This document shows, piece by piece, positions 11,710 through 22,600 of a stretch of 64,000 nt of DNA; position 1 is the stretch's first letter; the number at the start of each line of letters is the position of its first letter. The position numbers were made by a program, and so were the translations under genes. Location of the stretch: assembly GCA_941918925.1 (NCBI GenBank), contig OW799234.1:118953128-119017127 (forward strand). Reading direction: 5' to 3'. Origin of the DNA: Phyto melanocephala (lineage: Eukaryota; Arthropoda; Insecta; Diptera; Rhinophoridae). Below the pieces are notes generated by a model. That model was not told where the DNA came from. It worked only from the letters and a program-made list of their open reading frames with translations, and searched no databases.

Positions 11710-14399
11710 ACAAGTAAGAGCACTATATTCGGCTGTGCCGAATCTTTCATACCCACCACCAATTTTGTGTACATTTAAAGCACAATATTTATTATTTTGT
11801 TAATCGCTATAGAATAATCTCTTTATAATAAAATATGTATCACTTTCTTTGTAGAGGGTGGTTAAATTTTAAGGGCCCATGTTTAAGGTGAACCACATGT
11901 AACCTTCAACTATTTTCTTGTATTTCATTTGACATTTCTCAATCTCAGACTAACTCAATTTGAACCGTGAAAAGATACGCAATCGAGCAACGCTTTTAAA
12001 TATTAAAGATTTTTATAAAAATGGGCGTTCAAATCAAAATTAATTTTGTGCACTTCGTGATTCTTTTGGTCAACATAATCATTCGAATTCGACCACAATC
12101 GTGAGAATTGTAAAAAATATTTAAATGTCTGCAAAGCAGGTCTGTATGAAATGTGAAAACATCTGTGAATGTCATCTTAGTTCGCTGAATGGGAAACATT
12201 GCTGTTTTTCACGATAACGTGGCAAAAGAGCAAGCAACCTGGACTTATCATCGTGCCAAACAATCGAGCATCAACAGTGTCATTGAAAAATTTGGACTAT
12301 CGGATCGTGGTGTGCCGCCTAGGTTGGGGGGCCATTTGGCCGATATTTTGTTCCATACATAATTGAAGCATACAAATATTATCATTATAAAAATAAATGA
12401 TAATAATTTCATAATAATTTTATTCAAAATCAACATAGTCCCTTAAAATTAAACCACCCATTATAAGTTCGGTATGCTAGTAAAATGTTTTCGTAAATTT
12501 AGTCTTTCAATGAAAGTGGCCGTTAAAATACGCGTGTCAATAAAGTTTCTGCTAATAAACATAACTTAGATATTTCAATATAGTCCTTTAGTATTCCAAA
12601 ATCTTTATTCATAGAGAATTTACATGAATTTAAGAGGAAGAAAGTTAATTTTTAAGGGCCACAGGGTGATTTAAAATATACATTCTCTGCATTTTTCTAA
12701 AACGGGAAATTTATTAGTAAGATTTTGATTTTTAAACTTCTATAACATTTTGCTTTTTAAAGATTTTCAAACGAAATAAGTTCTGTATAAGTTTAAAATT
12801 TGTTAGCCATTAGTACATGAAAATAAATTGTTTATAATGTTTAGAGATAATTTTTTTTGACTTAGGTCAAAATTTTCCTAAATTCGCATTTTTAATAGAG
12901 CATAACTTAAGGAGAACATAAGCATAAGTTGTTAGCATGCCATCTAGTAGTTGCTAGTAGAGTCATCTATCTTATCATCTTTATCTTATATTTAGCTACA
13001 GTACAATAAATGTCGCAGTGTAAGATGAATAAATGCTAATATATATGACTAATATATTTTTATAAAATTTTAAGGAAAAAAGTGTGCGTGGCACATCTAT
13101 TTTCCGTTATAACGAAGACTTTGACCAAAAAGCCATGTTTGCAAAATTTCAGAATTTGAAATATACACTGTGCGGTATAAATTTTCGTACATTTTTATCT
13201 ATAACTCTTTTCCTAATTCATAGATTTAAGCGATTTTCAGGGAAAAATATTCTTTTGACTCGATAAATATATATTCATGACTCTACGTTTATGCGTTTGG
13301 ACACAATTCAAAAGTGAAAGTGGGCGTTATAGTAGGCGTGTGAAAGTTGTTTTTGCTAATGAGTACAACTAAGGTGTTTCAATATAGTCCTTTATTATTC
13401 CAAAATCTTTATTAATAGAGAAATTATATGAATTTTAGGTAAAACGTTATGTGGGAGGTGGGCGTAAAAAAGGGCGTGGCACCTTAATTTTTTGGCATAG
13501 TAATGAAATTGCCTAGGGGGATAGACGTAGCAAAATTTATCATCATACCTCTAATTTTAGCGGTTTTATGAGCTTTTAAATTTCATTAACGGTAGATAAC
13601 GTGAAAAGTGGGCGTTATAGTAGGCGTGTCAAAGTTATTTTTGCGAATGAGTACAACTGAGGTGTTTCAATATAGGCCTTTATTATTCCAAAATCTTTAT
13701 TAATAGAGAAATTATATGAATTTTAGTTAAAACGTTATATGGGAGGTGGGCGTAAAAGTGGGCGTGGCACATTGATTTACCGTTACAAGAAAGCGCGTCA
13801 CCAAAAACCAAAGTGTGCAAAATTTCAGAGTCGTACATCCAATTTTGTTGCTTTTATGACGTTTTTGTTTTTAAATATACCAAAAAATACACTGTGCGGT
13901 ATAAATTTTCGTACATTTTGATCGATAACTCCTCTTCTGATGCATAGATTTAGACAATTTTTGGGGGAAAATATTGTCTTTACCCAGGAAATATATATTC
14001 GAAGTTTCATGAGTCTACGTTAAGGCGTTTGGACACAATTCCATTTTATTCGATGTTCGAAGGACACGGTTTTTTCGACCTACTCTTGCTTTTCGAGCTA
14101 TAACTCTCTTCCTAATATTCCGATTTAGCCCATTTTCAATACCAAACAAACCTTGTCTATAAGAAAGATTCTGGCAAAATTTGAGCCCCCTAGCTTTTTC
14201 GGTGCGACCTCTATCGTGCTTTCAACAGACGGACAGACGGACAGACGGACAGACGGACGGACATAGCTAGATCGTCATAAAATCAAACCCCGATTCAGAA
14301 TATATATACTTTATGGGGTCTAAAATGGATATTTCGATGTGTTACAAACGGAATGACAAAATGAATATACCCCCACCATTTTTTTGGTGGCGGGTATAA
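11710..14399 (+). mobile_element. Element A: full-length family-1 (mini-me/DINE-1-like) element with nested M1
   Basis: Starts ACAAGTAAGAGCACTATA, then a TTCGGC-TGT-GCCGAA hairpin and TATACCCACCACCA; ends with a (GACG/GACA)n tract near 14,228-14,263, ATATATACTTTATGGGGTC, and the hairpin CCACCA-T6-TGGTGG followed by CGGGTATAA. The start and end motifs TATACCCACCACCA and TGGTGGCGGGTATA are subterminal inverted repeats. A (TA)n and a (GTCY)n tract around a short core are described for dipteran mini-me elements, later grouped with DINE-1/Helentron-like elements. It has no coding capacity; open frames inside are by-products. Internal GTGGGCG-rich units occur about every 289 bp, and an M1 mariner remnant lies at 11,854-12,461. 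Length and internal order match element E. Confidence 0.8.
11854..12461 (+). mobile_element. M1 mariner remnant nested in element A
   Basis: Bounded by GAGGGTGGTTAAATTTTAAG and the inverse CCTTAAAATTAAACCACCCA, with TA on both sides. The interior keeps the N-terminal transposase region (NQNAF- and GQHN-like pieces are visible in broken frames) and the 3' untranslated part; the catalytic core is missing. It occupies the same TA as the M1 remnants in elements B, D, E and the 31-kb fragment. Confidence 0.8.
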
Positions 14400-15771
14400 A
14401 AATATCTGTTGCTTTGGTTTTTAATTTTAAATGCTCTTTAAGATAGTAAAAATACATATTTTCTGATCTTTGTGTTAATGTAAGTAATTCTTAGAATAGC
14501 CCCGCAGCTTTAGTATTAAGTACAGCGCAGTGTATAAGATACTGAATTTGTGCACATCAATGCTAAATTGCACATGAATTTACTTATATAAATTGTACAT
14601 AAGAACGTACCACCTAACAGGCAAAAAATATATACCGTATCCCTTTAAACATAAATTATTTTTGCTCGACAATTCTAAAAATATTTTTTTTTTAACATGG
14701 AGTCTCATTTTTGAAATTTTGCAATCGGATCTTCAATAATATAATATTATATATACTGTCTTGCATCAAATGCTATTTATCTAAAGTACTTATTGTATTC
14801 ATACCCAGAGCAGGTAGAATCTACCCACCAGATCTTAATATATGCTACTCCACAATTATAGCAGAAAATTGAATTTTGCTGAGAAACTGTTTCGATATTT
14901 AATTTTTGTTGCCGAAAGTGTAGTCGTCTTTTCAAAATTTTTATTTAATACTTTAAGACAGCACTGAAAAACAAAATATTTTTTTTTAAATTACCTTGCA
15001 AAAATACTTTGCATACAAAAGTGTGCGGAGCATGTGAAAGAAAATTTACAAATTTTATTTATTTTTAATTGATGTTTCCTGGTATTTTACTTAAGCTACG
15101 TTCATATTTGCCATATAATTGCCCAAATAAGCATAACTGCCATTTTGATAAATATTTATTTAACGTTATGTGAATTTTCTTGCAACATATTTTTAAGGCA
15201 GCAAAAGCTAATACCATTTAGTTGTTATGTCTATTTCACCATATATTGCCTAATGTATAATATAAAACTTATAAGAAAGATTCTTGGTACTCTTGATATT
15301 AACTTTCCTGTCGAATTTTCTTTATTTATTGAGTTTGTTATGACCACTATGAAATTAATTAAACAACTTTACTTAAACTTCTAATATCTCAACAAGATGA
15401 TTCACAAATTAATTTTAATTAAAATATAATTTATAGAATTTACAAACATAAAGTCCTCTCCTATTTTGTAGTCCACTTTTAAAGAAATTTAACTGTCTTT
15501 GAACATATGTTAAGCGCGCTTCAAGATCTGTCAACACTCCTTCTTTTATCTACCCTTTATACCATAAGAATTACTTTCATCATCAATGTCATAGAAGCAG
15601 GCGTTTTTTTTTTTTCTGTAACCAATAATTTTTTGTCATTTAATCTAATTTGTTGAACGAAGGACATCAATATATTGAAATAAATAATACTACTTAGTAG
15701 AGCAAAAGCTAAATTACAAAGAGAAAATGTCACATTGCAATATTTGAATTGTTTGCATAATTAATTAAATA
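14400..15771. other. AT-rich DNA between elements A and B
   Basis: No coding or transposon signature recognised; open frames here are Phe/Ile/Tyr-rich and look accidental. Confidence 0.4.
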
Positions 15772-15915
15772 ACAAGTAAGAGCACTATATTCGGCTGTGC
15801 CGAATCTTTTATACCCACCACCAATTTTGTGTACATTTAAAGCAAAATATTTATTATTCTGTTAATCATTATGGAATAATCTCTATATAATAAAATATGT
15901 ATCACTTTCTTTGTA

Positions 15916-16454
15916 GAGGGTGGTTAAATCTTAAGGGCCCATGTTGAAGGTGAACTACACCTAGTCTTTAAATTTGTTTTCTACATTTCACTTGACATTT
16001 CTCAATCTCAAACTTACTCAATTTGATCCGTGGAAAGATACGCAAATGAGCAACGCTTTAAAGTTATTCAAGTTTTTTTTTATAAAAATGGGCGTTCAAA
16101 AATATTTAAATTTCTGCAAAACAGGTCTGTATAAAATATTAGAAAATCTGTGAATGCCTTCTTAGTTCGTTGAATGGGAACCACTGCGGGTTTTTGCGAT
16201 AGTGTGGCAAAAGAGCAGTCAACCTCGACTCATCATCATGCCCAACAATTGAGCATCAACATTGTCATTGAAAATGTGGCCCATCAGATAGAGGAGTGGC
16301 GCCAAGGATGGGGCGGGGCCATTTGGCCAAAATTTTGTTAAATACATAATTAAACCATACAAGTATTATCATTATAAAAAGAAATGATAATAATTTCTTA
16401 AATAATTTGTGTTTTATTTAAAATCAACGTCGGCCCTTAAAATTTAACCACCTT
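15916..16454 (+). mobile_element. M1 mariner remnant nested in element B
   Basis: Starts GAGGGTGGTTAAATCTTAAG, ends TTAAAATTTAACCACCTT, between TA dinucleotides at the same host position as in element A. Internal deletions differ slightly from the copy in A. Confidence 0.8.
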
Positions 16455-16499
16455 TATAACTTCGATATGCTACTAAAATGCTTTTTTTAATGAAGTCTT

Positions 16500-17240
16500 T
16501 CAATGAAAATGGGCGTTAAAGTAGGCGTGTGAATAAAGTTTCTGCTAATATATACAACTTAGACATTTCAATATAGTCCATTATTTTCCCAAAAACTTTG
16601 TCAATAGAGAAATTACAAGAATTTAAGATAAACCGTTATATGGGATGCAGGCGTTAAAGTGGGCGTGTTACCTAAACTTTTTGGCACAACAATTACATTG
16701 ATTAGAAGGATATATGGAGCAAATTTCATCATCATACCTCTAATTTTGTCGGTTCTATGAGCTTTTGAATTTCATTAACGGTAGATAACGTGAAAAGTGG
16801 GCGTTATAGTAGGCGTGTCAAAGTTATTTTGCGAATGAGTACAACTTAGGTGTTTCAATTTAGCCCTTTATTATTCCAAAATCTTTATTAATAGAGAAAT
16901 TATATGAATTTTAGGTAAAGCGTTATATGGGAGGTGGGCGTAAAAGAGGGCGTGGCACCTTAGTTTTCTGGCACAGTAATGACATTGCCTAGGGGGATAT
17001 ACCTAGCAAATCATATCATCATACCTCTAATATTGGTGGTTTTATGAGCCTTTAAATTTCATTAACGGTAGATAACGTGAAAAGTGGGCGTTATAGTAGG
17101 CGTGTCAAAGTTGTTTTTGCGAATGGGTACAACTTAGGTGTTTCAATATAGCCCTTTATTATTCCAAAATCTTTAATAATAGAGAAATTATATGAATTTT
17201 AGCTAAAACGTTATATGGGAGGTGGGCGTAAAAGTGGGCG
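16500..17240 (+). repeat. Tandem units of about 287 bp inside element B
   Basis: GTGGGCGTTATAGTAGGCGTG recurs at 16,797 and 17,084; between them the block with ATTATTCCAAAATCTTTA and GTGGGCGTAAAAG is repeated in the same order. A degraded unit lies upstream. Confidence 0.8.
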
Positions 17241-17868
17241 TGGCATATGGATTTTCCGTTACAAAAAAGCGTGTCAGCAAAAAGCAAAGTGTGCAAAAGT
17301 TCAGAGTCGTACATCCAATTTTGTTGCTTTTATGACGTTTTTGTTTTTAAATATACCGAAAAATACACTGTGCGGTATAAATGTTCGTACATTTTGATCG
17401 ATAACTCCTCTTCTTATGCATTGATTTAGATAATTTTCGGCGCATGATATTGCTTTTACTCAGGAAACATATGTTCGAAGTTTCATGAGTCTACGTTAAT
17501 CCGTTTGGACACAATTCCATTTTATTCGATGTACACGGTTTTTTCGACCTACTCTTGCTTTTCGAGCTATAACTCTCTTCCTAATATTCCGATTTAGCCC
17601 ATTTTCAATACCAAACAAACCTTGTCTATAAGAAAGATTCTGGCAAAATTGGAGCCCCCTAGCTTTTTCGGTGCGACCTCTATCGTGCTTTCAACAGACG
17701 GACAGACGCACAGACGGACAGACGGACGGACATAGCTAGATCGTCATAAAATCAAACCCCGATTCAGAATATATATACTTTATGGGGTCTAAAATGGATA
17801 TTTCGATGTGTTACAAACGGAATGACAAAATGAATATACCCCCACCATTTTTTTGGTGGCGGGTATAA

Positions 17869-19152
17869 TTATTGCATGTTTTAGTTCAGCAAATCCCACT
17901 GGGTTACAATATAAAATTTATATGACAAATTAATTCAGCTAAAAAAAAAAAATAATAAAATAGAATTGAAATAAAAAACTTTTAGGATTAAAATAAAATA
18001 TGTAAATGACTGTTGAATAAAAAGCGTTTGATTCTCCAATATGCTAGGTAATGCACTTTTCTTAAAAAGCTTTTAAGAAAACTTAATGCATTTAAAATAA
18101 ATATATTATACAGTTGTTGAGAACCAGAGTTCCTCACTTGTTCCCAGAAATAAAAATATCGTTTGAGTTTCTAATATTTATGCATATCATAAATTTTCGT
18201 ATTGTGAACTTTTGTAGGACTTTTGCATATGTCGATCAATTTATTATATTTTTTTTTTTGTATAGAAAATTTTAATCGACAGTGTTATCTTCAAATAATG
18301 ATAAATTTGAATCAGAACTTTCTCAGACGGAAGTGTTTTTTTATTCTTGTATTTCTTTAGAAAGAGTTTTCCCGATTCATTACTTAACTTGAAATTTCTT
18401 TCAGCATAAATGAGAGACCAACATCAGCTCTATATAGATTCATAGGTAGTTTTTCTATAGCAAATTCTTTATAATTTATTTGTGGTAATTTAAAATCTAT
18501 TAATAATTTTTTAATTTACAAAATCGTAAAAGTTTGTTTTGCCTTATCTTATAATCGAAAATAAGTTTCTGTTCTTTTCTTTTTTTATACTTTTAACATA
18601 CTTTTGCAAAACGTCTTTTTTGTTGGTAACTTTCGAAACACTTTTTTATTTTTTCATGACTTTTTCAATTATTAGTTTAATGTGCAATTTATCAGTGAGA
18701 TCGCTGTGTGTTTTACTAACCGAGAACTCAATGAAATCATTTTTTTTATTATTATCCTATTACGATCCTTCATTTCTACTTGCATAACTAAAAGTGTTGT
18801 AGAAAACGTGAATTGTTGCCGCATGTATTCCATATGCAAAAAATAGTTGCTGCATGGGTGCAACAATTTTCCCGATTTTCAGCAGCTTTATCTCTTGTGA
18901 AGAATACTATTTCACTAGTAACCGCTTCTCTAAAAGTTAAATAAAAATCAAATCAGAATAATAAATATTATAAAAATTATATATTATTCAAACTTTTATA
19001 TATATTAAATTTTAATGTAAGTCATTTTTTTTGGTGGCTTAATAAAAAAAAATAAAAATAATAAAAGAATATGAACATGTTGAATTATAATAGTGTATAA
19101 TATTGTTGTAGTGATGCTAAAAAATAGATTTTCTTTTATAAATAAAATAAAA
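17869..19152. other. AT-rich DNA, no gene recognised
   Basis: No element ends or coding relics recognised. A hydrophobic open frame around 18.5-18.8 kb is a product of T-richness. Confidence 0.4.
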
Positions 19153-19787
19153 ACAAGTAACAGTGCTATATTCGGCCTTGCCGAATCTCATATACCCTTC
19201 ACAACGTGTAGTCATGCAATAACAGTAGTTTGTATCACCATTAATCTCACACTAAATACGTACATACATTTCAGAAAAAAATATATTAAAAACAAAAAAA
19301 AAAAACAATAAAAAAATTACAAAAACAAATTTAAAATATTAAAAAAAAATTTAAAAAATTTGTTTTTAAATATATATATATAAAAATAATAAAAATATAA
19401 ATAATATATGAAATAAAAAAATAAAATAAAAAAAATTTTTTGGCTCAGCTGGGATTCGATGCCACGTTTACTCTAACCAGTATATATGTATGTTGTTGTT
19501 GTAATTGTGAAAAAAAAACGAGGTGGTCGTGGTTACTTGCTCATATCTCAGAAAGTTATAGGGCGATTGCGCTGAATTGATCTAAGGAACATATAGTTCT
19601 AAAAGTTGTTTTCAACCAACACATGGACAGACCGGCAGACGGACAGACGGTCAGGGCTTATTCGACTCCTCTCATAAGCTTTCAGAAAATATATACTTTA
19701 TGGGGTCGGAAATGAAAATTGTAGAAATTACAAACGGAATGACAAAGCTATATATGCCCTTGTGCACCACAGGTGAAGGGTATAAAA
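19153..19787 (+). mobile_element. Family-2 mini-me-like element
   Basis: Same architecture as family 1 with different sequence: ACAAGTAACAGTGCTATA, a TTCGGC-CTT-GCCGAA hairpin, TATACCCTTCAC, then an A-rich body, a CAGACGGACAGACGG tract near 19,631, ATACTTTATGGGGTCGGA, ACAAACGGAATGACAAAG, and the 3' end CACC-ACA-GGTG-AAGGGTATAA. The start and end TATACCCTTCAC/GTGAAGGGTATA are inverted repeats. No coding capacity. Confidence 0.75.
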
Positions 19788-19929
19788 ACAGGGATACAAT
19801 TGAATTTTGGTGCTGGTATATCTGTTAGTTTTAAACAGATTTGTCACTTTTTCTCAACCTGAGTTACTGAAACTACGGCTTGTAATCCGTTGTCTTTTTG
19901 TATCCAATAATTAATAAGATAATGTAAGG

Positions 19930-20190
19930 TAAAAAAATTACGAATAGCCCTAGGGTACATCATATTTATAAATGACAATAGAAGTGAAGAAAAATTATCC
20001 TAGGACTCATATCTCATAAAGTAATAGGGCGATTGTGCTCGATTTCAGCAGCAATTAATTTTAAAATATATCCAAAAGATTGATACCACATACAGAACAA
20101 CGAAAAATGTATGCGATTTCCGTATTTATAAGCTTTGAGAGAATATACTTATAATGTATGGGATCTTTAATCAATATTGTATATGTGACA
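19930..20190 (+). repeat. Degenerate family-2 fragment
   Basis: CTCATATCTCATAAAGTAAT and AGGGCGATTGTGCT match the interior of the family-2 element (CATATCTCAGAAAGTTATAG, GGGCGATTGCGCT), followed by a decayed ATATACTTATAATG core. Ends are lost. Confidence 0.55.
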
Positions 20191-20197
20191 GCGCGTA

Positions 20198-20392
20198 GAG
20201 AAAGGGACCTAAGGGTAAAAACAGGTTTTGTTCAGGAGAGCGATTTTAAAAATTAAATGATTTTTCTATTTTTTTAAATTGTTCATAAGGAAAAAAATAA
20301 ATTTTTTGTAGTTTCATAAAATCAAGTTATTTTGTTAATTTAATAGGGGACAAAATAAAAATAAATAAATTTTACCGTTAGGTCCCTTTCTC
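20198..20392. mobile_element. MITE with terminal repeat GAGAAAGGGACCTAA, TA duplication
   Basis: GAGAAAGGGACCTAAGGGTAA at 20,198 is matched inverted by the end at 20,392 (TTACCGTTAGGTCCCTTTC, then TC), with TA on both sides. At 195 bp with no coding, it fits a Tc1/mariner-type MITE. It sits at the left edge of element C. Confidence 0.7.
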
Positions 20393-20394
20393 TA

Positions 20395-21752
20395 TAGGTA
20401 TTTCAGCTATGAGATCAAAAACAAAATCATTAGAATTCAATTTCAATGTTAACAATATAAATATCTGCTTTTGAATCGTCGCCGCCTTTTTTATTTCCCG
20501 GGATTCCGACAAATAATCCCGGGAAATCTGGAAGATTAAATAACTCAAATTTCCGGAAAATAACCCAATTTATAGCACAAAATGTATTTTTTTGTTATTA
20601 ACAGTAATCGCTATGCAATAATCTCTTTATACTAAAATATATATCACTTTCTTTGTATAACTTCGATATGCTAGTAAAATGTTTTCGTAAATGTAGTCTT
20701 TTAATAAAAGTGGACGTTAAAGAAGGCGTGTTGAAGTTTTTCTACTAATGAATGCAACTAAGATGCCCTTTATTATTCAAAAATCTATATTCATAGGGAA
20801 ATTATATGAATTTGAGATAAGCCGTTATATGGAAGGTAGGCGTTAAAGTAGGCGTGTCACCTAAATTTTCCGGAATAACAATGACATTAACAAGGAGGAT
20901 ATATGTACCAAATTTCATTATCGTAGCTCTAAATTTGTCGGATTTATGAGCTTTTAAATTTCATTGACAGTGGATAACGTGAAAAGTTGGCGTAATAGTA
21001 GGCGTGTCGAAATTATTTTTAAAAATGAATGCTACTTAGATGTTTCAATATAGTCCTTTAATATTCTAAAATCTTTATTCGTTGAGAAATTATATGAATT
21101 TGAGATAAGACGTTATATGGAAGGTGGGCGTAAAAGTAGGCGTGTCACATTTATTTTCCGTTAGAACAAGGCAAAAAGCCATGTGTGCAAAATTTCAGAG
21201 TCGTACATCCAATTTTGTTGCTTTTATGACGTTTTTGTTTTTAAATATACCGAAAAATACACTGTGCGGTATAATTTTTCGTACATTTTTATTTATAACT
21301 CATTTCCTAATGCATAGACTTAGGCAATTTTCGGTGAAAAATATTGTTTTTACTCAGGAAATATATATTCGAAGTTTCATGACTCCATGTTAATGCGTTT
21401 GGACACAATTCCATTTTATTCGATGTCCGAAGGACACGTTTTTTTCGACCTACTCTTGCTTTAGAGCTATAACTCTCTTCCTAATATTCCGATTTAGCCT
21501 ATTTTCAACACCAAACAAACCTTGTCTATAAGAAAGATTCTGGCAAAATTTGAGCCTCCTAGCTTTTTCGGTGCGACCTCTATCGTGCTTTCAGCAGACG
21601 GACAGACGGACGGACATAGCTAGATCGTCATAAAATCAAGCCCCGATTCAGAATTTATATAATTTATGGGGTCTAAAATGGATATTTCGATGTGTTACAA
21701 ACGGAATGACAAAATGAATATACCCCCACCATTTTTTTGGTGGCGGGTATAA
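20395..21752 (+). mobile_element. Element C: family-1 element with empty M1 site and alternative 5' region
   Basis: The right half and 3' end match family 1: (GACG/GACA)n near 21,597-21,616, TTTATGGGGTC, and CCACCA-T6-TGGTGG then CGGGTATAA. At 20,650-20,690 the sequence CACTTTCTTTGTATAACTTC is the uninterrupted site where A, B, D and E carry M1. The 5' part lacks the TTCGGC hairpin and instead has a TTTCAGCTATGAGATC module and a CCCGGGATT palindrome, also found in element J (34.4 kb). Confidence 0.75.
20493..20527. repeat. Perfect 13-bp inverted repeat with CCCGGG
   Basis: ATTTCCCGGGATT (20,493-20,505) is exactly inverted at 20,515-20,527 across a 9-base loop. It is GC-rich against its surroundings. 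Confidence 0.9.
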
Positions 21753-22324
21753 AAAAATCAATATTTCTTGCAATTTTCGGACTCGGCAACCTTGGAACGT
21801 ATGAGTAAGCACATACTTATTTACATTGGTCGCTTTTAAATACATATGTGTGTGTAAATTACACTTATGGTGCAAGAGTTTTTTTTGCACTCTAATATAA
21901 TGGATTCTTTTTGTTGTTATATTAATTTAAAATTCCCTTTGTAATACTAATACATACAAAATGTCACAAATAGCCTTTTTTATACAAATGTGTGAATATA
22001 CCCTAACATAACCAGTTATTTCAACACTGTTACAGGGTGTTACACCTATTAAAGTATTTTCAGCAAGATTTTGATATAATTAATAGAATAACAATTTATT
22101 GTTACACTCCGCATATTTTTAGTTAAATTATGGGACATAAGACTAACATCTTATTGCAAATTTTGAAAACGTTTGTATGATTTATTTATGTTTACGGTTT
22201 TTTTTTTTGGCCAGTCAACGTTTCGTTAAAAATGTTTGAAATTTATTTATACAATATTTAAGAAAGAATGTATTATGAAAGGGCAGACACACGCTTTTAA
22301 CCCTACTAAAATAACCTGATATTA
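21753..22324. other. AT-rich DNA, nothing recognised
   Basis: No coding or transposon features that I can support. Confidence 0.4.
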
Positions 22325-22600
22325 AATTCAAACAGATGCAGTCGTAGTCATTTGGTCACATCTCAGAAACTTATGATTCGATTGTATTGTCTTTTAATAC
22401 AAATTCATTCCTAAATATTTTTAAAAGATTATTCCTAAATAAAGGGCTGTACAACAGGCGGTTACGTCTAAAAGCTTATTTCAACCGTCACACTAACAGA
22501 TGGACACTGCTTAATCGACTAGCCTGTAAACAAACATAGACCTTGCCAGGTCGGAAATTAGTATTCTAGAAATTACACCATAGTTGGAGAGCATATAAAT
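22325..22600 (+). repeat. Degenerate family-2 fragment
   Basis: GTCACATCTCAGAAACTTAT, then a decayed TTAATCGACTAGCC and CCAGGTCGGAAATTAG align in order with the family-2 element at 19.5-19.7 kb. Both ends are lost. Confidence 0.5.

Larger units (their letters stand above)
15772..17868 (+). mobile_element. Element B: family-1 element with nested M1
   Basis: Same 5' hairpin, TATACCCACCACCA motif, (GACG/GACA)n tract (near 17,697-17,732), TTTATGGGGTC core and CCACCA-T6-TGGTGG terminal hairpin as element A. It lacks the roughly 400-bp extra internal segment seen in A and E (12,650-13,080) and has more GTGGGCG units. No protein is encoded. Confidence 0.8.

Noticed and set aside
13739..13921. MGGGRKSGRG-type open frame in A, repeated in B
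   Set aside because: Translation of the GTGGGCG repeat unit, broken in other copies; no protein character.
18539..18787. Hydrophobic frame resembling a membrane protein
   Set aside because: T-rich DNA yields Phe/Leu/Ser-rich translation; no start context, splice sites or family motif.
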